Shown in pieces: positions 1 to 7,089 of a stretch of 20,417 nucleotides of DNA; within the stretch, counting starts at the first letter, position 1; each line of letters begins with the position of its first letter. Source of the stretch: JAUVXE01 sp964349355. GTDB lineage: Bacteria > Actinomycetota > Coriobacteriia > Anaerosomatales > SLCP01. Location of the stretch: assembly GCA_964349355.1 (NCBI GenBank), contig CAYGFZ010000038.1, forward strand, positions 1 to 20,417, in the 5' to 3' direction. Below the pieces are notes generated by a model. That model searched no databases and had not been told where the DNA came from. It saw only the letters and a list, made by a program, of their open reading frames with translations. The translations under genes were made by a program, and so were the position numbers.

Positions 1-1
1 C

Positions 2-1090
2 GAAGGGTTCGCCGCGTATGGCTTCAACAAGGCGCACGCAGCGTGTTTCGCGGTCATCTCCTACGCGAGCGCGTGGCTCAAGACCTACTTCCCGGCCGAG
101 TTCGCGTGTGCGATCCTCAACAACGAGCCGATGGGCTTCTACACCCCGCGCCTCGTCGCCAACGACGCGCGTCGCCACGGTATCGCGCTCCTGTCACCAC
201 ACGTTAACGAGTCCGAGGCGCGCTATACAGTTGAACGTGACGGGCGTGCGGTCCGCGTCGGCCTGCGCGACACCTACGAGATGAGCGCCCGGCTGCTCAC
301 CGCGATCCAGCGCGAGAGAGCGGTGCGTCCCTTCCGCGATCTGGCCGACTTTCTGCGGCGCACACGTGCCGAGGCGAAGGTCGCCGCCAACCTCGTACGG
401 CTTGGTGCGCTCGACGGCCTCGGCGTGAGCGAGGAGGACCGCCCACCCTCTCGCGATGAGATGCTTGCGATACTGCCCGAGCTTAAGGCCACGCTCACAC
501 GTGAGGCAGGGGTTGCCGACGATGTGCTCACACTCGCGCCCGGCCCCGTGCGCCCGCGCGAGGACCCGACGCACGTGAGCGGGTGGCTGCCGGCAGAGCG
601 CCTCTCGGCCGAGCTCGAACTCCTCGGCCTGTCGCTCACATGTCATCCGCTCGATCTTGCGGAGAGTGATCTGGCCGGGAGGGGAGTGACCTTCGCGCGT
701 GACCTTCGCGAGTTGCCGGATCGCGCACGTGTGAGAGTCTGCGGAGTGCGCGAACGGGCGCAGACGCCGCATACCCGGTCTGGGCGACGCACCTGCTTTC
801 TCACGCTCGAAGACGCGACCGGGCTGCTCGACGTCGTGGTCTTCTCCGACGTGCTCGATCGGGTGGGGGAGGCGATCGTGCGCCACCGCTGCTACCTCAT
901 CGATGGTGTGCTGCAGAACAATCACGAGCGTGGTCTGGCGATCGTCGCTGAGGACGTCAGCCCGTATGTGGTGCGCACCGGCAGTGGGAGCCCGGTCAGG
1001 CTCCGCCGGGGCGTGCCGAGCGGACCGATGGGACCCTCCCTCGGCGGAGCAGGGGCTCCCGAGGAGGAGTCGTGGGCTTCGGCGGAGTGA
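2..1090 (+). CDS. dnaE2: Error-prone DNA polymerase III alpha subunit, DnaE2 type (3' part only)
   Basis: The gene enters from the left edge, so only the last 362 residues are present, ending at TGA 1088-1090. The fragment opens with YGFNKAHAACFAVISYASAW, the conserved C-family polymerase segment after the palm. It continues with LNNEPMGFY and DARRHG, which fit DnaE2 (ImuC) better than replicative DnaE1, where an MDNT-type sequence is usual. A helix-hairpin-helix region (about residues 91-143) and an OB-fold (about 242-319, with FLTLEDATGLLDVVVFSD) follow. The protein stops soon after the OB-fold, as DnaE2 does, and lacks the longer DnaE1 tail. DnaE2 performs error-prone synthesis during SOS mutagenesis, usually with ImuA and ImuB; neither is seen here, but a convergent dinB lies just downstream. 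The catalytic aspartates lie outside the window. DnaE family is certain; the DnaE2 subtype is likely. Confidence 0.85.
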   Translation, partial: EGFAAYGFNKAHAACFAVISYASAWLKTYFPAEFACAILNNEPMGFYTPRLVANDARRHGIALLSPHVNESEARYTVERDGRAVRVGLRDTYEMSARLLTAIQRERAVRPFRDLADFLRRTRAEAKVAANLVRLGALDGLGVSEEDRPPSRDEMLAILPELKATLTREAGVADDVLTLAPGPVRPREDPTHVSGWLPAERLSAELELLGLSLTCHPLDLAESDLAGRGVTFARDLRELPDRARVRVCGVRERAQTPHTRSGRRTCFLTLEDATGLLDVVVFSDVLDRVGEAIVRHRCYLIDGVLQNNHERGLAIVAEDVSPYVVRTGSGSPVRLRRGVPSGPMGPSLGGAGAPEEESWASAE

Positions 1091-1097
1091 GCCGGGC

Positions 1098-1123
1098 GCG
1101 AGTAAGGCGGTCTCGCTACTCGC
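1098..1123. terminator. Possible hairpin between convergent genes
   Basis: GCGAGTA (1098-1104) can pair with TACTCGC (1117-1123) around a 12-nt loop. It lies just after the dnaE2 stop and overlaps the stop codon of the opposing lipoprotein gene. There is no clear T-run on either strand, so termination is only a guess. Confidence 0.25.
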
Positions 1124-1547
1124 CGTCCGACTTTCCGAGGACCTCGATACGCTCCACCCTGATCTCCGGGCCTGCCATGCGGATCGACGCGCCGTCGAGT
1201 AGAGTGCCCGTGACCTCGACGTAGCGGCCGCGGAGATCGGCGAGTTCGACGTCGAGTGAGTCGGGGTTCTCGATAACAGCGATCACAGTAGACTCGACGG
1301 AATCGGTCCCCGCCACCCCGACTAACGCCCAGAAACCACCTTCGAGTTCGACCCGATCCAAAACGCCGACTGCACGCATGCGGTCGCCAGCCATATCATA
1401 GAGGCCAGGCGCGTCGACGAGGGGCGGGGCGCCCGGGACGACAGCGGGCGGTGGCTCGGACGCCTTGGAGCAAGCTCCCATCACGGTTGCAGCGCCAAGT
1501 AGCACTATGAGCGCGACAACTAGCAGAGGGACCCCCGTCTTCTTCAC
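1116..1547 (-). CDS. Small lipoprotein with OB-fold-like domain
   Basis: The 143-residue protein starts MKK and has a hydrophobic stretch (about residues 6-23). VMGAC follows, with Cys26 as the probable lipidated residue, so it should be anchored on the outer face of the membrane. A Pro-rich linker leads to a compact beta-rich region (about 55-137) containing GRYVEVTGTLLDG and GPEIRVERIEVL. This layout resembles small bacterial OB-fold lipoproteins, but I recognise no named family. The start is GTG (1547-1545), preceded by AGGAG at good spacing. It overlaps the TGA of dinB in a GTGA arrangement, so the two are probably transcribed together and translationally coupled. No function can be assigned. 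Confidence 0.75.
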   Translation of the reverse strand: MKKTGVPLLVVALIVLLGAATVMGACSKASEPPPAVVPGAPPLVDAPGLYDMAGDRMRAVGVLDRVELEGGFWALVGVAGTDSVESTVIAVIENPDSLDVELADLRGRYVEVTGTLLDGASIRMAGPEIRVERIEVLGKSDGE

Positions 1548-2788
1548 GTCCGTCTCCTGTCTTCAGTCTCGTTCTGGTCGCTCGTGGACATTTCCTCGTT
1601 CCGCGTGGGCGATGCCCGCCCTAAGCGTAGGGCGTCGGGCCCGAATCGATCACGGACCGCATCGATGCTGCGGGTCAGGCTCTCTCGCGCATCATCGGTA
1701 TGCTGTGGCTCGGCGAACAGGTCGAGCTGTTCGGCGCGTTCCTGGAATCCGCTGACGCCGACACCGAGGAGCCGAACCCCGACTCCGGGTGACCATACAG
1801 TCGTCAGTAACTCCCAGGCGACCCCTTCTACCAGCACTCGTTCGTCAGACGGCACGATGAGCGTACGCCGGACCGTGCGCGTCGTGAAGTCACCATACCG
1901 CACTTTCACGGTGATAGTCCGCCCCGAAAGACCCTTTCGCCGAAGACGGCTGGTGACCTTTTCCGCGAGGGACCCGAGAGCGACCCGGACGTCGTGCGCA
2001 TGGTGGATGTCTTCGGCGAATGTGCGCTCGTTGGAGACGGACTTTGTCGGCTCGCCCGGCGCGACGGGACGGGGGTCGATGCCACGTGCCCTGTCGCACA
2101 GGGTGGGGGCCCACGAACCGAGCGCATCGGCGGCCGAGCGATCATCGAGCGCGGCGAGATCTCCGATCGTGGTGATTCCGAGCCGTTCGAGACTGATGCC
2201 GGTGACCGCGCCGATCCCCGGCATCAGCCGGACGGAGAGCGGAGCGAGGAAGGCGGCTTCCGTCCCGGGCATAACGACGGTCAGTCCGTGCGGCTTGTCC
2301 CGGTCGGATGCGATCTTGGCCACGATCTTGGAGGTCGCGACCCCGATAGAGCAACTCACGCCGAGTGTGTCGACGGCCAGTTGGATCTTGCGTGCAGCGG
2401 CCACGGGGTCAGGTGCCGAGTAGCGCCCAGGGGTCATGTCCAGATACGCCTCGTCGATCGAGGTCGGCTGGACGAGTGGGCTTGCTTCGGCGAATATCTC
2501 CCGCACCTGTTGGGATATCTCCTGATAGCGTCCGCTGCGGGGACGTGCCCATACCGCGTCAGGACAGAGTGCGGCCGCTCGCGTGGAGGGCATCGCCGAG
2601 CGCACGCCGTAGCGTCTCGCTTCATAGGATGCGGCGGACACGACGCCGCGGCGCTTCGGGTCGCCCCCGACGATCACCGGACGGCCACGCCACTCGGGAT
2701 GATCCAACTGTTCGACAGAGGCGAAGAATGCGTCCATGTCCACGTGAAGGATCGCCCGGCCGTGCCACGATGTGTGCTCGTTGTTCAT
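1544..2788 (-). CDS. dinB: DNA polymerase IV (Y-family translesion polymerase)
   Basis: This 414-residue protein synthesises DNA across lesions with low fidelity. The N-terminal HVDMDAFFASVE gives catalytic Asp17 and steric-gate Phe22, and SIDEAY (110-115) supplies catalytic Asp112 and Glu113. A helix-hairpin-helix region with LMPGIG lies near 188-193, and the little-finger domain spans roughly 250-350. QLDLF at 354-358 is a canonical beta-clamp-binding motif. With all catalytic residues present this is an active DinB, not the catalytically dead ImuB. ATG 2788-2786 has no good Shine-Dalgarno. A possible -10 (TACACT) lies 7 nt upstream of it, which would make the mRNA leaderless. Its stop overlaps the lipoprotein start by 4 nt. 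I saw no actinobacterial LexA box upstream. The tail after residue 393 is polar and probably disordered. Confidence 0.97.
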   Translation of the reverse strand: MNNEHTSWHGRAILHVDMDAFFASVEQLDHPEWRGRPVIVGGDPKRRGVVSAASYEARRYGVRSAMPSTRAAALCPDAVWARPRSGRYQEISQQVREIFAEASPLVQPTSIDEAYLDMTPGRYSAPDPVAAARKIQLAVDTLGVSCSIGVATSKIVAKIASDRDKPHGLTVVMPGTEAAFLAPLSVRLMPGIGAVTGISLERLGITTIGDLAALDDRSAADALGSWAPTLCDRARGIDPRPVAPGEPTKSVSNERTFAEDIHHAHDVRVALGSLAEKVTSRLRRKGLSGRTITVKVRYGDFTTRTVRRTLIVPSDERVLVEGVAWELLTTVWSPGVGVRLLGVGVSGFQERAEQLDLFAEPQHTDDARESLTRSIDAVRDRFGPDALRLGRASPTRNEEMSTSDQNETEDRRRT

Positions 2789-2795
2789 CTCGTCG

Positions 2796-2801
2796 AGTGT
2801 A
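2796..2801 (-). promoter_or_regulatory. Candidate -10 of dinB (leaderless)
   Basis: TACACT on the minus strand ends 7 nt before the dinB ATG, placing transcription start at or next to the start codon. The -35 region is weak (GTCGCG at 17-nt spacing), so this is tentative. Confidence 0.35.
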
Positions 2802-2832
2802 CCCTGCCGGCCGGAGTGCGCGACTCGTGCGG

Positions 2833-2838
2833 TAGAAT
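2833..2838 (+). promoter_or_regulatory. Candidate -10 of nfo
   Basis: TAGAAT lies 33 nt upstream of the nfo ATG. It is the same hexamer found before rnpB and def in this window. No convincing -35 is visible. The leader would be about 27 nt, long enough for the AGAGGAAG ribosome-binding site at 2861-2868. Confidence 0.4.
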
Positions 2839-2871
2839 CCGACCCACACGGAAACGACAGAGAGGAAGCGA

Positions 2872-3729
2872 ATGCTCATCGGAGCACACGTCTCGGTGGC
2901 TGGGGGCTTCGCGGCCTCTGCGGAGTATGCAGCATCGGTCGGTTGCGAGTGTATCCAGATATTCGCAAAGAGTCCCCGCAGGTGGAACGCCCGTCCGCTT
3001 GACCCGGATTCGGCAGGTTCATTCCGTGCCGCGTGCCGGGCGAAGAACATCGCTGCGGTCTTCACGCATGCTGCGTACCTCATCAACCTTGGTGCCACCG
3101 ACACCGCCCATCGCCAGCGATCCATCGATGCCCTTGCCGACGAGGTCATCCGTGCACGGCTACTCGGAGCAGCCGGGGTCGCTGTGCATCTCGGTACCGA
3201 CCGTGAGGGAGATCCGGATCGCGCCGCGACACGGATCGCTTCGGCTGTCGACGAGGCGTTGGCGCTTGCCGGCGTGAACGACGAACCCGTCACACGCGTG
3301 CTCCTCGAGAACAGCGCCGGAGCCGGTTCGACGTTCGGGCGAGACATCGCCGAGATCGCATCGGTGATCGATCGTGTGACGCATCGCGAACTCCTCGGCG
3401 TGTGTCTCGATACGTGCCATGCACACGCGTCCGGGATCCCGCTTGAGAGCGAAGCGTCATGGAATGCGGTGGTAGACGAGATCGCTCAACGGTGCGGAGC
3501 GGATGCACTGCGGCTGATACACGCTAACGATTGCCTGTCCGAACTCGGTTCGAATCTCGATCGTCATGCCTGGATCGGAGAGGGGACACTGGGTACCGAG
3601 AGCTTCGCCGCAATGTTCGCGACCCCTGCACTGGCCCATGTCGATGTCGTGGTCGAGATGCCGGGAGAAGCTCCGCAAAAAGACGCGGAGAACGTCGAGA
3701 GCCTGAAACGCCTTCGTGATGCGCTGTGA
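2872..3729 (+). CDS. nfo: Endonuclease IV (AP endonuclease)
   Basis: This 285-residue TIM-barrel enzyme cuts DNA 5' to abasic sites in base-excision repair and removes blocked 3' ends. All nine residues of the tri-zinc centre can be placed: His66, His106, Glu146, Asp180, His183, His217, Asp230, His232 and Glu262. They sit in the expected contexts, such as LLENSAG, CLDTCHAH, HANDC and DRHAWIGEG. Length matches the family (about 280). ATG 2872 follows AGAGGAAG at 2861-2868. The gene is divergent from dinB across 83 nt, so a repair nuclease and a translesion polymerase share an intergenic control region. The C-terminal VEMPG supplies the last ligand, so the gene is intact. Confidence 0.98.
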   Translation: MLIGAHVSVAGGFAASAEYAASVGCECIQIFAKSPRRWNARPLDPDSAGSFRAACRAKNIAAVFTHAAYLINLGATDTAHRQRSIDALADEVIRARLLGAAGVAVHLGTDREGDPDRAATRIASAVDEALALAGVNDEPVTRVLLENSAGAGSTFGRDIAEIASVIDRVTHRELLGVCLDTCHAHASGIPLESEASWNAVVDEIAQRCGADALRLIHANDCLSELGSNLDRHAWIGEGTLGTESFAAMFATPALAHVDVVVEMPGEAPQKDAENVESLKRLRDAL

Positions 3730-3756
3730 GTCACATCACCGCGACAACGAGTTTGG

Positions 3757-3770
3757 ACCACCATTGTGGT
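3757..3770. repeat. 14-bp imperfect palindrome upstream of acidic-protein promoter
   Basis: ACCAC (3757-3761) and GTGGT (3766-3770) are inverted arms around 4 nt, and 12 of 14 positions are symmetric. It sits 10 nt upstream of the -35 and lacks a T-run, so an operator is more likely than a terminator, though neither is shown. Confidence 0.3.
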
Positions 3771-3779
3771 AGATGCCGG

Positions 3780-3808
3780 TTGCCCTGTGAGTGCAGGGGT
3801 TCTAGCAT
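3780..3808 (+). promoter_or_regulatory. Sigma70-like promoter of the acidic-protein gene
   Basis: TTGCCC (3780-3785) and TAGCAT (3803-3808) are separated by exactly 17 nt. Transcription would start near 3815, giving a leader of about 47 nt. A CCCTG/CAGGG inverted repeat (3783-3787, 3794-3798) lies across the -35 and spacer and might be a repressor site. Confidence 0.55.
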
Positions 3809-3861
3809 AGGGTCTACTACCGCCGAAACACCCGGACACTCGATCATGTGAGGTGCCGACG

Positions 3862-5031
3862 ATGGGTTACTTCTTGCTGGGCCGCGACGCTGACACCGTC
3901 AGACTCGTATCTCCTTCGCTCTTCGACTCTCGACAGGCTGCACTTGCCGAGCTTTCCCGCATCTCGACCACGGGGGGTTCGCCAGTCCCGGACGAGGTCT
4001 TCGTCGTCGATCTGGACTCCGCCACACCCGTGTTGATCGTGTCAGCCGCCGCATCGGCCCCGCCTGCCGAGGAGGCAGCCGTCGAGGAAACGCACGCGAT
4101 CATCGTCGAGACTCCTTCCGAGGCCGTCGACGCCTCCGTCTGGGAGGCTCCTTCCGAGCCCGAGCCCGAGCCCGAAGTCGCACCTGAACTCGAACCCGAG
4201 CCGGAATTCGAGCCTGCACGTGACGAGGAGCCACCTGTCGATTCGGCGATCGCAGACGCCATCGTGGCAGATATCGAACCCCAGACCGAAGCCGAGGAGT
4301 CCCCGCTGCCACTTCACGATGCTTTGAGGCGGGCGGCTGGTGCCCTTGAATCTTCAGGGATCGTGCCTCCCGACTCCGTTCTTCCGGCCGGGAACCTGCC
4401 CGCACCTGATCTGGAGCCCTCTCCCGCGGCCGGGTGGCCGTGGGATGCAGCCCTTTCGAGCACCGAGGCTCCGCCTGCCGAGGAGCCCGCCGCCGCAGAA
4501 CTGCCTGCCGAGGAGCCCGCATCTGAGGAGCCAGCGCCAGAGCAGCCGGCGGAGTACGTTCCCGATCCGCTCGAGGAGCCTTCGCTCGACGACGGGGATC
4601 TGATCCGCGCAGCAGATTCGGATTCCGAGGAGTTCGAGTCACGGCCCGTGATCATGGGAGCGTACGATGAGGCGCCACCGCATGTCACCGATCCCGCATC
4701 CGTCCTGCCGCCAGAGCCTCTTGTGCCATCGCCCGTCGAGCCCGCCCCGCCTGCCCCGCCGATCGAGGAGCCTGTCGGCGAGTCTGCCGGGGAGCCTGAC
4801 GATGCGGTCTCCGGTCTTCTTGCCGACCTCGAGGAGATTCCGGTCGCCAGTCCGGCGCACGATCAGTATGAGGCCTCTCTGGCTCCGGAGTCCGAGCCTA
4901 AGCCCTACGAGGCAGGGGAGTCCGACTTGAGTGAGCTTAAGTGCGACGACTGCGTGTACCTCAACACCTGTCCGAAGCGGGGAGACAGTCGCCCGTCTGA
5001 CTGCGGCTCGTTCCAGTGGCGGACCGTCTGA
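3862..5031 (+). CDS. Acidic Glu/Pro-rich protein with C-terminal four-cysteine motif
   Basis: I do not recognise a named family. The 389-residue protein has three parts. A compact N-terminal region (about 1-58) begins MGYFLLGRDADTVRLVSPSL and looks folded. A long, strongly acidic low-complexity middle (about 60-350) is built from Glu-Pro and PAEEP-like repeats and is probably disordered. A short C-terminal tail has Cys361, Cys364, Cys370 and Cys381 (C-x2-C-x5-C-x10-C), ending CGSFQWRTV, which could bind zinc or an iron-sulfur cluster. There is no signal peptide or membrane segment, so it is probably cytoplasmic. ATG 3862 is preferred over GTG 3853 because GAGG at 3850-3853 sits 8 nt before the ATG. 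It has its own promoter and ends 91 nt before the AAA+/VWA gene, so the two appear separately controlled. The reading frame is real: a purposeful promoter, Shine-Dalgarno and non-random ends support it. Confidence 0.8.
   Translation: MGYFLLGRDADTVRLVSPSLFDSRQAALAELSRISTTGGSPVPDEVFVVDLDSATPVLIVSAAASAPPAEEAAVEETHAIIVETPSEAVDASVWEAPSEPEPEPEVAPELEPEPEFEPARDEEPPVDSAIADAIVADIEPQTEAEESPLPLHDALRRAAGALESSGIVPPDSVLPAGNLPAPDLEPSPAAGWPWDAALSSTEAPPAEEPAAAELPAEEPASEEPAPEQPAEYVPDPLEEPSLDDGDLIRAADSDSEEFESRPVIMGAYDEAPPHVTDPASVLPPEPLVPSPVEPAPPAPPIEEPVGESAGEPDDAVSGLLADLEEIPVASPAHDQYEASLAPESEPKPYEAGESDLSELKCDDCVYLNTCPKRGDSRPSDCGSFQWRTV
4473..4520 (+). repeat. In-gene tandem repeat, 30-bp period
   Basis: An 18-nt unit (GCCTGCCGAGGAGCCCGC) occurs at 4473-4490 and again at 4503-4520, encoding PAEEPA. 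Related copies lie at about 4063 and in the Glu-Pro run near 4150-4215. This suggests growth of the acidic linker by slippage or duplication. Confidence 0.6.
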
Positions 5032-5062
5032 CCCACGAACCCACGAAATACCAGACCTGGGG

Positions 5063-5091
5063 TTACCAAGCGTACGCGACTACAGTATATT
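5063..5091 (+). promoter_or_regulatory. Sigma70-like promoter of the AAA+/VWA gene
   Basis: TTACCA (5063-5068) and TATATT (5086-5091) are separated by 17 nt. Transcription would start near 5098 and leave a leader of about 25 nt carrying AGGGGAGG (5111-5118). The -10 lies at the centre of the palindrome listed next. Confidence 0.6.
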
Positions 5092-5099
5092 GTAGTCGC
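5076..5099. promoter_or_regulatory. 24-bp palindromic operator candidate over the -10
   Basis: GCGACTACA (5076-5084) and TGTAGTCGC (5091-5099) are perfect 9-bp inverted arms around GTATAT. The site covers the spacer, the -10 and the start point, which is where a repressor would block polymerase. It lacks a downstream T-run and overlaps a promoter, so it is not a terminator. The ACTACA/TGTAGT half-sites recall those of BlaI/MecI/CopY repressors, but those usually have a 2-nt centre and this has 6. No regulator gene is adjacent. Confidence 0.6.
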
Positions 5100-5122
5100 A
5101 GGAGTTCCCCAGGGGAGGTTCG

Positions 5123-7084
5123 ATGGGCCGACGTCCGTCGCATACGTATCCATTCACGGCCATCGTCGGCCAGGAGACGCTCAAGACGGCGCTTCTTCTA
5201 AACGCCATCGACCCGCTCGTCGGCGGAGTACTGATTCGCGGCGAGAAGGGGACTGCCAAGTCGACTGCCGTCCGTGCCCTTGCGGCGGTCCTTCCCGAGC
5301 ACGACATCGTCGACGCATGTCGTTTTGCGTGCGACCCGTCAGACCCCGGCTCGTGGTGCGAGGAGTGCCGTGAGCGTCGCGAAGACGGGCCTCTTCCCAG
5401 GTCTTCGGCCCGCCCAAGGGTTGTCGACCTGCCGGTTTCGGCCACTGAGGACCGGCTTGTCGGCACTCTCGACCTCGAGCATGCACTGAAGCATGGCGCG
5501 CGCGTTTTCGAGCCAGGGCTCCTTGCCGAGGCGAACCGGTCGATTCTCTACGTCGATGAGGTGAACCTGCTCGACGATCACCTCGTCGATACACTTCTTG
5601 ATGCAGCCGCGATGGGCGTCAATGTCGTCCAGCGGGAAGGGATATCCTTCGTTCACCCGGCACGTTTCATTCTTGTCGGGACGATGAATCCCGAGGAGGG
5701 CGAAGTGCGCCCGCAACTCCTCGACCGTTTCGGTCTGTGCGTCGACGTCACATCCGAGCGCGACATGACGTCCCGGGTGGAGATCGTCAAACGTCGCCGG
5801 TCGTTCGAGAACGGCGCGACCGAATTCTGTCGCATCTGGGTCGATGCCGAGGACGAGCTCCAGGTCACCCTCAAGCATGCACGCCTCCGGCTCCCAACGG
5901 TAGAGCTTCCCGATGAGCTCCTTCATAGAATCGCCGACCTGTGCTCGCGCGCGGGTGTAGACGGACATCGTGCCGATCTCACGATGGCGCGCGCAGCGGT
6001 GGCGTCCGCTGCCTTTGCCGGACGCTCTGCCGCTTCCGTGGCCGATGTCCGGTATGTCGCCCCTCTAGTCCTGGCTCATCGCATGCGTCGCACCCCGTTC
6101 CACGATCAGGAGCAGGATCTTCAGACGCTCAACGAAGCGATGTCGTCTGCTCTCGGTCCCGCTGAGACCGCCGAAGGAGCTGCCGCGCCGGACGGAGACA
6201 GCGCTGGCGATGGCCTTGGGGCGGCAGCGATTGGTCTTGCGGGTTGTGGTGCCGAGGAGGTGCTCGCCACGCGGGTCGAGGCACCCTTGGATGCGTCCCT
6301 GGACCGCGCTCGACGCTCGATCGCCGGACGACGACAGGAGACGCTGTCCGGCGATCGTCGCGGACGGTACTCCCGATCGGAACCGGCTCCTGTGTGTGGC
6401 TCTGTCGATCTCGCCCTGGACGCTACTATCAGGGCAGCCGCACCCCATCAGCACTCTCGCACGGGTGACATGGCGATCGAGGTCCGGTCCGATGACATCC
6501 ATCAGAAGATCCGCACTCGCAAGGTCGGCACGTCGATCGTCTTCTGTGTCGACGGTAGTGGTTCCATGGGAGCTCAGAACCGGATGGATGCCGCCCGCGG
6601 CGCCGTGCTTGAACTGCTGGTGGACGCCTACCGTAGGCGGGACCGGGTCGGCCTTGTCACTTTCCGCGGCAACGGCGCCGATGTGGTCCTCGCGCCGACC
6701 TCAAGTGTGGAACTCGCCCAGATCAAGCTCAAACAGCTCCCGACCGGTGGGGCGACACCTCTTGCCCACGGCATGATGAAGAGCCTGGAGTTGCTGACCG
6801 CCGAGGCACGTCGCGATCAGCGAATCGTTCCGTGGTTGGTCCTGGTGACGGACGGGCGAGCCAACGTGGGCCTCGATGGTGGCCTGGGTAGCGAGGATGC
6901 GCGTGCGATCGCGGCGCGCCTACGGGCCGCCGACCTCAATGTGCTCCTGATCGACACAAGCGGGGGATCCCGGCCGAGCAGTGCTGCCCGCGAGTTGGCG
7001 TTGGCAGCAGGTGCGAAGTACGTGCGGCTTGAATCAGTCGCAGCCGGCTCGGTCGCCAACGCTGTCCGAGAGCGGATCGTATAG
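5123..7084 (+). CDS. Magnesium-chelatase-like ChlI-ChlD fusion (AAA+ ATPase with VWA domain)
   Basis: The 653-residue protein joins an AAA+ module to a von Willebrand factor A module. Walker A is GEKGTAKST (40-48), Walker B ILYVDEVNLL (141-150, Asp145 and Glu146), and GTMNPEEGEVRPQLLDRF (186-203) covers sensor 1 and the arginine region. An insertion carries Cys66, Cys70, Cys79 and Cys82, as in the 'magnesium chelatase subunit D family' of non-phototrophs. A low-complexity linker (about 343-445) leads to the VWA domain with a complete MIDAS: DGSGS (477-481), Thr545 region (TGGATPLAHG) and TDG (576-578). Family members insert metals into tetrapyrroles with a large BchH/CobN subunit, or act as MoxR-like chaperones. 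No BchH/CobN or tetrapyrrole gene is nearby, so the substrate is unknown. The gene has its own promoter overlapped by a palindrome. Confidence 0.9.
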   Translation: MGRRPSHTYPFTAIVGQETLKTALLLNAIDPLVGGVLIRGEKGTAKSTAVRALAAVLPEHDIVDACRFACDPSDPGSWCEECRERREDGPLPRSSARPRVVDLPVSATEDRLVGTLDLEHALKHGARVFEPGLLAEANRSILYVDEVNLLDDHLVDTLLDAAAMGVNVVQREGISFVHPARFILVGTMNPEEGEVRPQLLDRFGLCVDVTSERDMTSRVEIVKRRRSFENGATEFCRIWVDAEDELQVTLKHARLRLPTVELPDELLHRIADLCSRAGVDGHRADLTMARAAVASAAFAGRSAASVADVRYVAPLVLAHRMRRTPFHDQEQDLQTLNEAMSSALGPAETAEGAAAPDGDSAGDGLGAAAIGLAGCGAEEVLATRVEAPLDASLDRARRSIAGRRQETLSGDRRGRYSRSEPAPVCGSVDLALDATIRAAAPHQHSRTGDMAIEVRSDDIHQKIRTRKVGTSIVFCVDGSGSMGAQNRMDAARGAVLELLVDAYRRRDRVGLVTFRGNGADVVLAPTSSVELAQIKLKQLPTGGATPLAHGMMKSLELLTAEARRDQRIVPWLVLVTDGRANVGLDGGLGSEDARAIAARLRAADLNVLLIDTSGGSRPSSAARELALAAGAKYVRLESVAAGSVANAVRERIV

Positions 7085-7089
7085 GCGTA

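Noticed and set aside
1994..3277. 427-codon plus-strand open frame opposite dinB and into nfo
   Set aside because: It is a GC-driven shadow; dinB and nfo are certain in the other frames and the translation has no recognisable domain.
4100..4642. Arg-rich minus-strand frame opposite the acidic protein
   Set aside because: The complement of repetitive Glu/Pro codons gives Arg/Ala-rich shadow frames; no start signals.
5803..5818. GTTCGAGAAC, similar to a LexA/SOS half-site pair
   Set aside because: It lies deep inside the AAA+/VWA coding region, with imperfect symmetry and spacing, and no promoter nearby.
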